Part shown: piece after piece, positions 17,130 to 24,826 of the stretch
Position numbering within the stretch: position 1 is the stretch's first letter
Layout: the number at the start of each line of letters is the position of its first letter
DNA from: Gammaproteobacteria bacterium
Lineage (GTDB): Bacteria > Pseudomonadota > Gammaproteobacteria > Steroidobacterales > Steroidobacteraceae
Direction of reading: 5' to 3'
Assembly (NCBI GenBank): GCA_028293725.1
Contig: JAQGOE010000082.1
Span: forward strand, 1-33,991
DNA length: 33,991 nt
Program-made: the position numbers and the translations under genes
Notes under the pieces: model-generated
Seen by the model: only the letters and a program-made list of their open reading frames with translations
Told to the model about the DNA's origin: nothing
Database searches by the model: none

Positions 17130-20100
17130 TCGCACTGTTGAAGAAACGGTGGCTGTGGCTCCTGTTTGCGTTGCTCCTGATTGCGCTGCTCATCTGGTTT
17201 GCCGGCCCCTATATCGCATTCGCGGACTATGCTCCGCTCGAATCAGCCGTCGCGCGCGGCATCGCCATTGCTCTCGTGATTGTGCTCTGGGGTCTGAGGG
17301 CGTTGCTACGCGAAGTAAAAGCCGCGCGGGCAGGCAGCCTCCTCGTGAAAGAAGTCGTGCGGCAAGAGGACTCCGCGACAGCACGAGCGTCCACCGACGA
17401 GCGGCAACTCCAACAGCGCTTCGCAGAAGCTGTCGAGGCGTTGCAGAAGTCTCGCGCCAACCGGACGAGCCTCTACGATCTCCCCTGGTACATCATCATT
17501 GGGCCGCCGGGAGCCGGCAAGACCACGGCCATCGTCAACTCGGGGCTGAATTTCCCGCTCGCTCAGAAGTTCGGCAAGGAAGCCCTGCGCGGTGTCGGCG
17601 GGACGCGCAACTGCGACTGGTGGTTCACGGACCGGGCGATCCTGCTCGACACGGCGGGGCGCTACACGACTCAAGACCCGGATCAGAGTAGCGATGCCGC
17701 CGGCTGGCGCGCATTCCTCGCGCTGCTGCGCAAATACCGCAAACGTTGTCCGATCAACGGAGTGTTGGTCGCCATCAGCCTGGCCGAGCTTGCGACTCAA
17801 ACCGACACTGAGCGCGCCCGGCACGTCGCCGCGGTCCGCCAGCGTCTCGATGAGTTGCACCGCGAGCTGAAGATCCTGTTGCCTGTGTACGTAGTGTTCA
17901 CCAAGTGCGATCTGCTCGCTGGCTTCAACGAGTTCTTTGACGACCTCAGTCAGGAAGGCCGCGAGCAAGTTTGGGGAACGACGTTCGCGCTGGAAGCCTC
18001 TCGCACGGGCACCGCCTCGGAACAATTCGCCGCCGAGTTCGCGCTACTACTCGACCGTTTGAATGCACGAATGCTCGTGCGCATGGATACCGAGCGCGAC
18101 GTACAGCGCCGCGCTCTCATTTTCGGCTTTCCACGACAACTTGCCGGCGCACGTCGCTCGCTGCTTGCGTTCCTGGGCGATACGTTTGGGTCCTCCGCCT
18201 TCGAGCAGAGCGGCTGGCTCCGCGGCGTCTACTTCTCGAGCGGCACGCAGGAAGGCACACCCATCGATCGACTGCTCGGCGCGCTCGCTCGGACGTTTGG
18301 CCTCGGCGTTAGGGCTGTAAACACCCAGGGCATTCGGGGCCGGGCCTACTTCATCCGACGCCTGCTCAGCGACGTGGTGTTCGAGGAAAGCGGACTCGCC
18401 GGAGTCAACCGCCGCGTGGAGACGAGGCAGGCATTCGTCCAAGCCGCAGTCTACCTGGGGATCACGCTGCTGACGGTGCTGATTCTGACATGGTTCGCTG
18501 TGAGCTATGGCCGCAACCACGCGTACCTCGCAGACGTGCAGGGGGTTACTCAGGCGCTCGCGGGCCTCAAGCCTCCCACACCGGATGACATCGCCGGCGC
18601 GCTAGTGCGCCTCGATGCATATCGCGACGTACAGGATGCGGCCGAGATGTATCAGAAAGACGGCGTGCCACTGTCGATGCGGGCCGGTCTCTATCAAGGC
18701 GGATCTCTCACGAGCGCGGCGCGAGATGCCTACCTGCGCGAGCTCAATGCAAGTATGGCTCCGGCGCTGGCGGTCGCGGTCCACGATCGCATCATGCCGC
18801 TCGCGAGCCAACCCGATAAGTTGTATGAGTACCTGAAGGTCTATCTGATGCTGGGCGACCCCGGGCGGCTCGCGCCCGAGGATGTGCAATTTATAGGCGA
18901 TCTCGAATGGCGCCGCCGGTTCGGCAGCGACGCCACAATGGTGCAGCGGCTGGACGCCCACGTGACGGCATTGGTTGCCGACAAGAGCCGGGTGGAGCCC
19001 GTGGCACTCGATAGTGAGCTTGCGGAGCAAGCCCGGACCTCGCTGCGCCAGGCGTCCTTGCCGGTCCTGATGTACAGCAGCCTCAAGCCGGGCTATCTCC
19101 GCGACACCGAACATGCGATCTACCTCGACAAGGAGATCGGGCTCGGCGGTGACTCGGTGTTTGTGCGAAAGAGCGGGGTGCCGCTGTCAGTCCCTATTCC
19201 CGCGCTCTACACACGCAAGGTGTTCGAGGAGGTGGCTACCACGGGAAAGTACGAAGTGGCGAACGATTTTGTCGGCGATAGTTGGGTGCTGGGAGAGGGA
19301 GTCGCATCGCGGGCCGACATCCCGCGACTCGCCGGCGAGTTGATGCGGCTCTACGAGAATGACTACATCCAGGCATGGGACGGGCTGTTGGCGGATCTGA
19401 CACCGCGTCCGACCCGGAACGCGCGCGAATTGGCCGACATGATGGCGCTGCTTGCCAGTACGACGTCGCCGTTGAAGCGCCTGCTCAGTGTCGTTGAAGC
19501 CAACACAAACCTGTTGCGGGCCCCCGATCCAGACAACAAAGTCGCCTCCGTCAAGGCGGCGATCGCCGAGAAGCTGCGGCGCTTCGAGCAGACATTTGGT
19601 GCCGTTCCCGCCGCCGAGCAACCGGGCGCACGGATCACGCAACACTTTCAGGCGATTCACAAGCTGATCGATGGCCCTCCGGGGAGCGCGCCCATCGAGC
19701 AAACGCTCGCCGCGATAGGCCGGGTTCAGAAGCGCCTGGCCGGCATGGGCGGCGCTCTCGGCAAGACCGACGTGTTGACTGGAGTAGGCTCCCAGGACCA
19801 GGTGGGTGCGTTGGAGGATCTGCGGGTCGTGGCCCTGCAGCTACCCGCACCCGTCGCAACACTCGTGGCCCAGATCGGCAGCAAAGGTGAGGCCGCGGCC
19901 AGCGCTGAAGCCGGCAAGGAGCTTGCTCGGCGCTACGAGACTGAAGTGATCACGCCCTGCCGCCAACTCGTAGCGGGGCGCTATCCCTTCGTCCCGCTTG
20001 GCGCCGATCTCGCGTTGGCCGACTTCGCAACCATGTTCGCTCCTGCCGGCGTCTTCGATACGTTTTTCCGCACCCGGCTGGATCCACTCGTCGATACCTC

Positions 20101-20614
20101 GACGAATCCCTGGCACTGGAAGGAGGGCGCCGGAGGTATCGGCTCGAGCGTGCCGCTGGCGCAGTTTCAGGCGGCCGAGCGGATTCGCCAGGTCTATTTT
20201 CCGGCAGGCAGCCCACTTCCGCAGGTCCGCTTCAGCCTCGTCCCCGAATATCTCGATCGTGGCGTGGATCACAGGGCCCAGCGGCTCATGCTCGATATCG
20301 ATGGTCAGACGGTCCAGTACCGCTACGACGCCCCGCGCGCGCAGCTGCTCGTGTGGCCGGGACCATCGCCCGGGCAGGCTTCGTTGTTGTTCGAGGAGGG
20401 CGGCGGAGCCGGACCTTCCCGGTCCTACCAGGGCCCCTGGGCGTTCTTCCATCTGCTCGAGAACGGGACTGTTCAACCTCAGCCGCAGTCAGATGTCCGC
20501 TACAGGGTGACGTTCACAGCCGGCCCCCACAACGCGGCGGTAACTCTCGAGGCCGCCTCGGTGAGCAATCCGTTCGCGCGCAACGATCTGCGTGGCTTTC
20601 GCTGCGGCGGTTGA
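17126..20614 (+). CDS. tssM: T6SS inner-membrane protein TssM (IcmF)
   Basis: A 1162-residue membrane protein that spans the periplasm and joins TssL to TssJ. It has two N-terminal transmembrane helices (about 9-30 and 42-62), a cytoplasmic NTPase-like domain with Walker A GPPGAGKT (126-133) and DTAGRYTTQD, a third membrane helix (about 440-461), and a large periplasmic domain ending in beta-rich segments. The Walker A motif is intact, unlike some TssM proteins. The frame is open upstream to 17015, but the ATG at 17126 overlaps the tssL stop (ATGA) and begins directly with the expected membrane segment, so it is taken as start. The length is normal. Confidence 0.95.
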   Translation: MIALLKKRWLWLLFALLLIALLIWFAGPYIAFADYAPLESAVARGIAIALVIVLWGLRALLREVKAARAGSLLVKEVVRQEDSATARASTDERQLQQRFAEAVEALQKSRANRTSLYDLPWYIIIGPPGAGKTTAIVNSGLNFPLAQKFGKEALRGVGGTRNCDWWFTDRAILLDTAGRYTTQDPDQSSDAAGWRAFLALLRKYRKRCPINGVLVAISLAELATQTDTERARHVAAVRQRLDELHRELKILLPVYVVFTKCDLLAGFNEFFDDLSQEGREQVWGTTFALEASRTGTASEQFAAEFALLLDRLNARMLVRMDTERDVQRRALIFGFPRQLAGARRSLLAFLGDTFGSSAFEQSGWLRGVYFSSGTQEGTPIDRLLGALARTFGLGVRAVNTQGIRGRAYFIRRLLSDVVFEESGLAGVNRRVETRQAFVQAAVYLGITLLTVLILTWFAVSYGRNHAYLADVQGVTQALAGLKPPTPDDIAGALVRLDAYRDVQDAAEMYQKDGVPLSMRAGLYQGGSLTSAARDAYLRELNASMAPALAVAVHDRIMPLASQPDKLYEYLKVYLMLGDPGRLAPEDVQFIGDLEWRRRFGSDATMVQRLDAHVTALVADKSRVEPVALDSELAEQARTSLRQASLPVLMYSSLKPGYLRDTEHAIYLDKEIGLGGDSVFVRKSGVPLSVPIPALYTRKVFEEVATTGKYEVANDFVGDSWVLGEGVASRADIPRLAGELMRLYENDYIQAWDGLLADLTPRPTRNARELADMMALLASTTSPLKRLLSVVEANTNLLRAPDPDNKVASVKAAIAEKLRRFEQTFGAVPAAEQPGARITQHFQAIHKLIDGPPGSAPIEQTLAAIGRVQKRLAGMGGALGKTDVLTGVGSQDQVGALEDLRVVALQLPAPVATLVAQIGSKGEAAASAEAGKELARRYETEVITPCRQLVAGRYPFVPLGADLALADFATMFAPAGVFDTFFRTRLDPLVDTSTNPWHWKEGAGGIGSSVPLAQFQAAERIRQVYFPAGSPLPQVRFSLVPEYLDRGVDHRAQRLMLDIDGQTVQYRYDAPRAQLLVWPGPSPGQASLLFEEGGGAGPSRSYQGPWAFFHLLENGTVQPQPQSDVRYRVTFTAGPHNAAVTLEAASVSNPFARNDLRGFRCGG

Positions 20615-20622
20615 CCGAACCA

Positions 20623-22122
20623 ATGGCCGCCGTCGATGTCGGATTTTTTGGGAAGCTGCCGAGCCATGGCGACTTCATCGAGCGCCGGGTGGCGAGCGCA
20701 TTCCGCGAGGCGTGGGACGAGTGGCTGCAGCGCTGTATGGCGCAGAGCCAGCGCGAGCTCGGGTCGCGTTGGCTCGACTGCTATCTCACGAGTCCCATGT
20801 GGCGGTTCTTCCTATGCGACGGTGTTGCGGGGGTGGCAAGTTACGCGGGTATTCTGCTACCCAGCGTCGACAGGGTCGGGCGCTATTTTCCGCTCACCGT
20901 GGTCGTCGAGCTGCCGGTCGAACTGGCGGCGCTACCGTTTGCCCAGGCTGCCGCCGCCTGGTTCGGCGAGGTGGAACATCTGTGCGCCGGGGCACTGGAA
21001 GACCCGAATTTCGAGCTGGCGGAGTTTGATAGGGCACTGGCGGCAACCTCGCAAAGACTCGCGGGATTGGATGAGTTGTGTATTCAGCGCACCTTTCCTG
21101 GCCGCTCCGCCCAGTGGCGCTGGCCCGTTCGCGCTGTCGATGACATCGCCGCTACGCTCGGCGCACCGCTGATGTGTACGGCGCAGAGCGCGCTGCGCCC
21201 AATGACGCTGTGGTGGACGGAAGGCTCCGAGCTCGTGCACCCGAGCGTGTTGGTCGTGCGAGCCCTGCCGAAGCCTGAGTCATTCGCGGACTTGTTGGCT
21301 GGCACGTGGAACACAGGGCGGTGGGACGGAGACCTCATCGCGTCTGCTGCCGCTGACGCAGGCGGCGCCGATGTTGTAGGAGCCGGGCTGGATGAGCCTG
21401 TCGATTATCTGATCTGCAGCGCCGGAGCGACTGACCCGGGTGTGTTGCGCAGGGTGAACGAGGACCACCATCTGCTGAATGACGGCAATCGCTTATGGGC
21501 GGTCGCCGACGGCATGGGCGGACATAGCCACGGGGAAGTGGCCAGCCGTATGGTTGTCGATGCCCTCAACTCCGTGGCCCCCACGGCCGGTCTCAACGCG
21601 GCACTCGAGTCGGTGAGTGTTGCACTCGCGCGCGTGAATAGCGACCTGCGACGGGTCGCGCTCGGTGTTGGACACGATGAGCGAAGCGGCTCGACGATCG
21701 TGGCGCTGGCCATCCGAGGCAGGCAATGGGGGGTATTCTGGGCGGGGGATAGTCGCGCCTATGTCTATCGAGCCGGCGCTCTCATGCAGCTCACCCGGGA
21801 TCACACCGTCGCTGCCGAGGCCACCGCAGACGGTCCGCTGTTGGACCTCGTCGCGGCGGGTGACGAAATCACGCGGGCCGTTGGTGGCGACGATGTGTTG
21901 CAGCTCGACATCGCAAGCGATCTGATCGCGGATGGCGATCGGTTCCTCCTGTGCAGCGACGGTCTGTACAGCGCTCTCAGCGAAGCGCAAATGGCGCGTT
22001 TCCTACAGTACGACACGCCGGAGGAGGCCTGCAGGGCGCTGGTTGAGGCTGCGTGCGAGGCCGGCGCTCCTGACAATGTGACGGCCGTCGTCGTGGTGGT
22101 GCGGAGCTTGGAGCAACCATGA
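20623..22122 (+). CDS. tagF-pppA: TagF-PppA fusion: T6SS repressor domain joined to PP2C-type phosphatase
   Basis: A 499-residue cytoplasmic fusion. Residues 1 to about 220 are TagF (DVGFFGKLPSHGDFIERR, WLDCYLTSPMWRFFLCDG, DRVGRYFPL), a post-translational repressor that in other bacteria binds the FHA protein. Residues about 262-499 are a PP2C phosphatase with the metal-binding set complete: RVNED (Asp281), VADGMGGHSHGEVAS (Asp296), GDSRAYVYR, CSDGL (Asp446) and PDN (Asp484). The phosphatase would undo PpkA's action. Similar fusions are known, for example in Agrobacterium. The start is ATG 20623, eight bases after tssM; a TTG at 20611 overlapping the tssM stop is an in-frame alternative. The stop overlaps the next ATG. 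Confidence 0.94.
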   Translation: MAAVDVGFFGKLPSHGDFIERRVASAFREAWDEWLQRCMAQSQRELGSRWLDCYLTSPMWRFFLCDGVAGVASYAGILLPSVDRVGRYFPLTVVVELPVELAALPFAQAAAAWFGEVEHLCAGALEDPNFELAEFDRALAATSQRLAGLDELCIQRTFPGRSAQWRWPVRAVDDIAATLGAPLMCTAQSALRPMTLWWTEGSELVHPSVLVVRALPKPESFADLLAGTWNTGRWDGDLIASAAADAGGADVVGAGLDEPVDYLICSAGATDPGVLRRVNEDHHLLNDGNRLWAVADGMGGHSHGEVASRMVVDALNSVAPTAGLNAALESVSVALARVNSDLRRVALGVGHDERSGSTIVALAIRGRQWGVFWAGDSRAYVYRAGALMQLTRDHTVAAEATADGPLLDLVAAGDEITRAVGGDDVLQLDIASDLIADGDRFLLCSDGLYSALSEAQMARFLQYDTPEEACRALVEAACEAGAPDNVTAVVVVVRSLEQP

Positions 22123-23318
22123 GCACGGCGACAGGACCTTTGCAGCAGGCAATCGCAAAACATCGCGCGGGCGATCATGCGGCCGCGGAGAGCGGCTATC
22201 GCGAGCATTTGCTGCAGTTTCCGGGCGACCCGTCGGCACTGCATTTTCTCGGGCTGCTGCGTAGCCACCAGGGGCGCAATAGCGAAGGCATTCCCCTGAT
22301 GCTCGCGGCTCTCAAAGCCGATTCCGGGTACGTCGATGCCTGGAGCAATCTCGGCATCGCTTACTACGAGGAACGGGATCTGGCGCGCGCGGAAAAGTGC
22401 TGCCGCAAAGCCATCGAGCTTTCCCCAAACTTCGCCAACGCGTGGGCCAACCTCGCCTTGACGCTGCGAGCGAGAGACGCCCCGGAAGACGCGCTGCACG
22501 CGCTGGGCCGGGCGTTGGAGCTCAATCCGCAGATGCGCGACGCAGCGCTGTCGTACGGGCAGGTTCTGTATCGCCTCGACAGGCTTCCACAGGCTCTCGG
22601 GTTCTACCGCAACTGGCTCGCGAACTGCCCGGACGACCCAATCCCACAGCACATGCTGGCCGCGTTGGGTGGCGCGGTATGTCCGCCGCGAGCATCGGAC
22701 GCCTACGTCCGCTCGACCTTCGATGACTTCGCGGAGTCATTCGAACGGAGTCTGCAAGGGTTGCAATATCAGGCGCCCCAACTTTTATACGCTGCGGTGA
22801 TGGGCTCAGGCACGCTGCCGCGGACGGAGGCGCTCGAGGTGCTCGACATCGGCTGCGGCACCGGTTTGTGCGGACCGCTGCTGCGTCCCGCGGCGCGGCG
22901 CCTGATCGGCGTCGATCTCTCGCCGAAGATGCTTTCCCAGGCGGCGGCTCGCGGCCTGTACGATCAGCTCAATTGTGCCGAGCTCACCGAGTGGCTCGGG
23001 ACGTGCAGCACCCGCTTTGATTTAGCGATGGCGACGGATGTGCTGTGCTATTTCGGCGATCTTTCAGTCGCCTTCACGCGCGTTCACAAGGTCCTCTCAC
23101 CCGGAGGCTGCTTCGGCTGCTCTTTGGAAGCAGCCCCCGAAAGCGCGTCCGCGCAACCATTCGTAATACGCCCCCACGGGAGGTATCAACACCAACGCGC
23201 CTACATCGAGCGCGCACTCGCGCTGGCCGGATTCCAGCAGGTGCAGATATCGCAAGCGGTTCTGCGCTATGAGAGGAGAGACGCCGTCGGTGGATATCTT
23301 GCGGTGGCGTTGGCCTAG
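22119..23318 (+). CDS. TPR-repeat SAM-dependent methyltransferase at the end of the T6SS operon
   Basis: A 399-residue cytoplasmic protein. Residues about 5-200 hold four to five TPR units (AIAKHRAGDHAAAESGYRE; AWSNLGIAYYEERDLARAE; AWANLALTLRARDAPEDAL). The DDFAESFERSLQGLQYQAP segment then opens a class I methyltransferase domain with SAM motif VLDIGCGTG (about 241-249), GVDLSPKML, an acidic ATDVLCYFGDL and LSPGGCFGCSLE. It resembles predicted TPR methyltransferases (COG4976 type). Its ATG overlaps the tagF-pppA stop (ATGA 22119-22122), so it is translated with the regulators. The substrate is unknown; a protein partner bound through the TPR is the natural guess. Its stop overlaps the convergent next gene by four bases. 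Confidence 0.88.
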   Translation: MSTATGPLQQAIAKHRAGDHAAAESGYREHLLQFPGDPSALHFLGLLRSHQGRNSEGIPLMLAALKADSGYVDAWSNLGIAYYEERDLARAEKCCRKAIELSPNFANAWANLALTLRARDAPEDALHALGRALELNPQMRDAALSYGQVLYRLDRLPQALGFYRNWLANCPDDPIPQHMLAALGGAVCPPRASDAYVRSTFDDFAESFERSLQGLQYQAPQLLYAAVMGSGTLPRTEALEVLDIGCGTGLCGPLLRPAARRLIGVDLSPKMLSQAAARGLYDQLNCAELTEWLGTCSTRFDLAMATDVLCYFGDLSVAFTRVHKVLSPGGCFGCSLEAAPESASAQPFVIRPHGRYQHQRAYIERALALAGFQQVQISQAVLRYERRDAVGGYLAVALA

Positions 23319-24097
23319 GCAGGCTCGTGGTCGCGCCGCTCGAGATAGGCGCGTGCCAGTTGCCTCAGGCGGGCGCCGTCGAAACTGGGATCGTGGCCTC
23401 CATGGACCACGCGGGCCGGCAGGTTTTCCAGCCTCCGCATCGTCTTCAGATAGGCCGGAATATCACTGCCCGGGATCTCATCCAGCAGCGGCCCGTCGTA
23501 GACCGCGTCGCCAGAAAACAGCGTCGCCGTCGCGGCTTCCCACAAACCAATGCTGCCTGGTGAGTGGCCGGGCAGATGCAGGACTTCGAACATGCGGTCG
23601 CCCAGGTCGATGACGTCGCCTTCGTCCACGAGTCGCGTGGCTGGGGCGGCCGGGCAGTTGAACTGCGAGAGATTGAAGTCAGCGTGGGGCAGTGCAGTCA
23701 CAAAGCAAGGGTCGATTTCGTATCCTGCTCGCTCGAGCGATTCGATCATCTCCACCGGATGCTCGTCGCGGAGCATGCTGAAGTTGTCCGATGCCCTGGT
23801 CAGAATTTCGGCTTCCTGCCGGTGCACGATGCGATCGGCGAACTCATGCAACGAGCCGACGTGATCGAGATGGGAGTGTGTGGCGACCGCAGTGAGCGCC
23901 TTGTCAAACAGGTGTTGAGCCGCATCGTGCAGACTTGCGATGCCCATCCCGGTGTCGATGAGCAGGTCGCGGTCGCGTCCCCGGACATGCCAGATGTTAC
24001 ATTGCATGACGCGGATAACGTGCGGCTCCCAGATGCGCGTGACACCGTCTGAGAGACGCTCGTATTCGAACCAACGCTCCGCAATCCGCAAACTCAT
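23315..24097 (-). CDS. MBL-fold metallohydrolase (cytoplasmic)
   Basis: A 260-residue metallo-beta-lactamase-fold hydrolase without a signal peptide. Metal ligands are visible: THSHLDH (His74, His76, Asp78, His79), LPGHSPGS, FSGDAVYDG and HGGHDPSF. The fold covers lactonases, glyoxalase II-like thioesterases, lactamases and others; the substrate cannot be told from sequence. The start codon overlaps the stop of the upstream hydrolase gene by one base, so both belong to one minus-strand operon leaving the shared control region at 24730-24826. It ends inside the convergent T6SS methyltransferase stop with no terminator between them. A two-step hydrolysis with the cysteine hydrolase is an inference. 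Confidence 0.88.
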   Translation of the reverse strand: MSLRIAERWFEYERLSDGVTRIWEPHVIRVMQCNIWHVRGRDRDLLIDTGMGIASLHDAAQHLFDKALTAVATHSHLDHVGSLHEFADRIVHRQEAEILTRASDNFSMLRDEHPVEMIESLERAGYEIDPCFVTALPHADFNLSQFNCPAAPATRLVDEGDVIDLGDRMFEVLHLPGHSPGSIGLWEAATATLFSGDAVYDGPLLDEIPGSDIPAYLKTMRRLENLPARVVHGGHDPSFDGARLRQLARAYLERRDHEPA

Positions 24098-24729
24098 CAG
24101 GCGGCAGCCTTGGCGGCGGCAAATGCTGTGAGAATTTCACCACTTTGCCGAACGGCGCCGCTCTGCAGATATTCCATCGCGCGCAGCGACGCGTTGTGGG
24201 CCTCGACGCTGGATCCACCCACGCAATCTTCGACGACCCGGCAGTGGTAATCGCCCTGGTGACCGTCCACGAACGTGTAGTGAACGCATACGTCCGTCAG
24301 CCCCCCGGTGAGGATGAGCGTCTGGACCTTGAGGCCCTTGAGCAGGATCTCGAGATCCGTCCCGTAGAAGGCCGAGTACCGCCGCTTGGGAACGAAATAG
24401 TCGCCCGGTCGATAGTCGACCGCTTCCGCATCGATCTCAGTTGAGTGCAACCCCTCGAGACAATGCACATCTTCGGTGCCATCCAGCTCACGGCCAAAGT
24501 CCACCAAGTCCGGCCTGTGGACCTCTTGAATGAAAATTACGGGGATCCCGTTCTCCCGTGCCGCTGTCACCAGGCTGCGTGCCGTTCGGCGTCGCTCCTG
24601 CCATCCGCCGGTGAGCGGTATGCCGTTCTCTTTGCCAGGGACGTATTCGCCGCCACGTTGGAAATCCACCATGATCAGCGCCGGCTTGCCCACGATCAGC
24701 GGACGTTTCGCGTTCATCTTCTGGGTCAT
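24097..24729 (-). CDS. isochorismatase-like cysteine hydrolase
   Basis: A 210-residue cytoplasmic enzyme of the isochorismatase/cysteine hydrolase superfamily (members include N-carbamoylsarcosine amidase, ureidoacrylate and biuret amidohydrolases, nicotinamidase). The triad is visible: Asp22 in MVDFQRGG, Lys115 in PKRRYSAF and Cys148 in LTGGLTDVCVHYT, followed by the conserved RVVEDCVGG. Cys148 as nucleophile favours amide or carbamoyl hydrolysis over true isochorismate cleavage, where the Cys is replaced. The start ATG at 24729 has GAGGTGAG upstream (24743-24736); Met5 is an alternative start. First gene of a two-gene minus-strand operon, divergent from a LysR gene, which probably controls it. 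Confidence 0.9.
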   Translation of the reverse strand: MTQKMNAKRPLIVGKPALIMVDFQRGGEYVPGKENGIPLTGGWQERRRTARSLVTAARENGIPVIFIQEVHRPDLVDFGRELDGTEDVHCLEGLHSTEIDAEAVDYRPGDYFVPKRRYSAFYGTDLEILLKGLKVQTLILTGGLTDVCVHYTFVDGHQGDYHCRVVEDCVGGSSVEAHNASLRAMEYLQSGAVRQSGEILTAFAAAKAAA

Positions 24730-24826
24730 TAGAGTCTCACCTCAAGTTTCCTGGCGTAATCCTTGCATCGCTTTGGTGCACCAAAAATGACGACTTGTCC
24801 AAGCATGCTTGTCGGGAGGGGAAACT
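24730..24826. promoter_or_regulatory. divergent control region with two perfect palindromes (putative LysR operator)
   Basis: The 97 bases between the cysteine hydrolase (minus) and LysR (plus) starts hold TTTGGTGCACCAAA (24772-24785), a perfect 14-bp palindrome containing T-N11-A as in LysR boxes, and CAAGCATGCTTG (24800-24811), a perfect 12-bp palindrome. CTTGTC recurs at 24794 and 24808. Ribosome sites for both genes sit at the edges. The first palindrome is the better candidate for regulator binding; the second, close to the lysR start, could mediate autoregulation. No clear -35/-10 pair can be assigned. Confidence 0.6.

Noticed and set aside
20353..20622. Extended upstream start for TagF-PppA within tssM
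   Set aside because: The added 90 residues do not resemble TagF; the family N-terminus begins right after ATG 20623.
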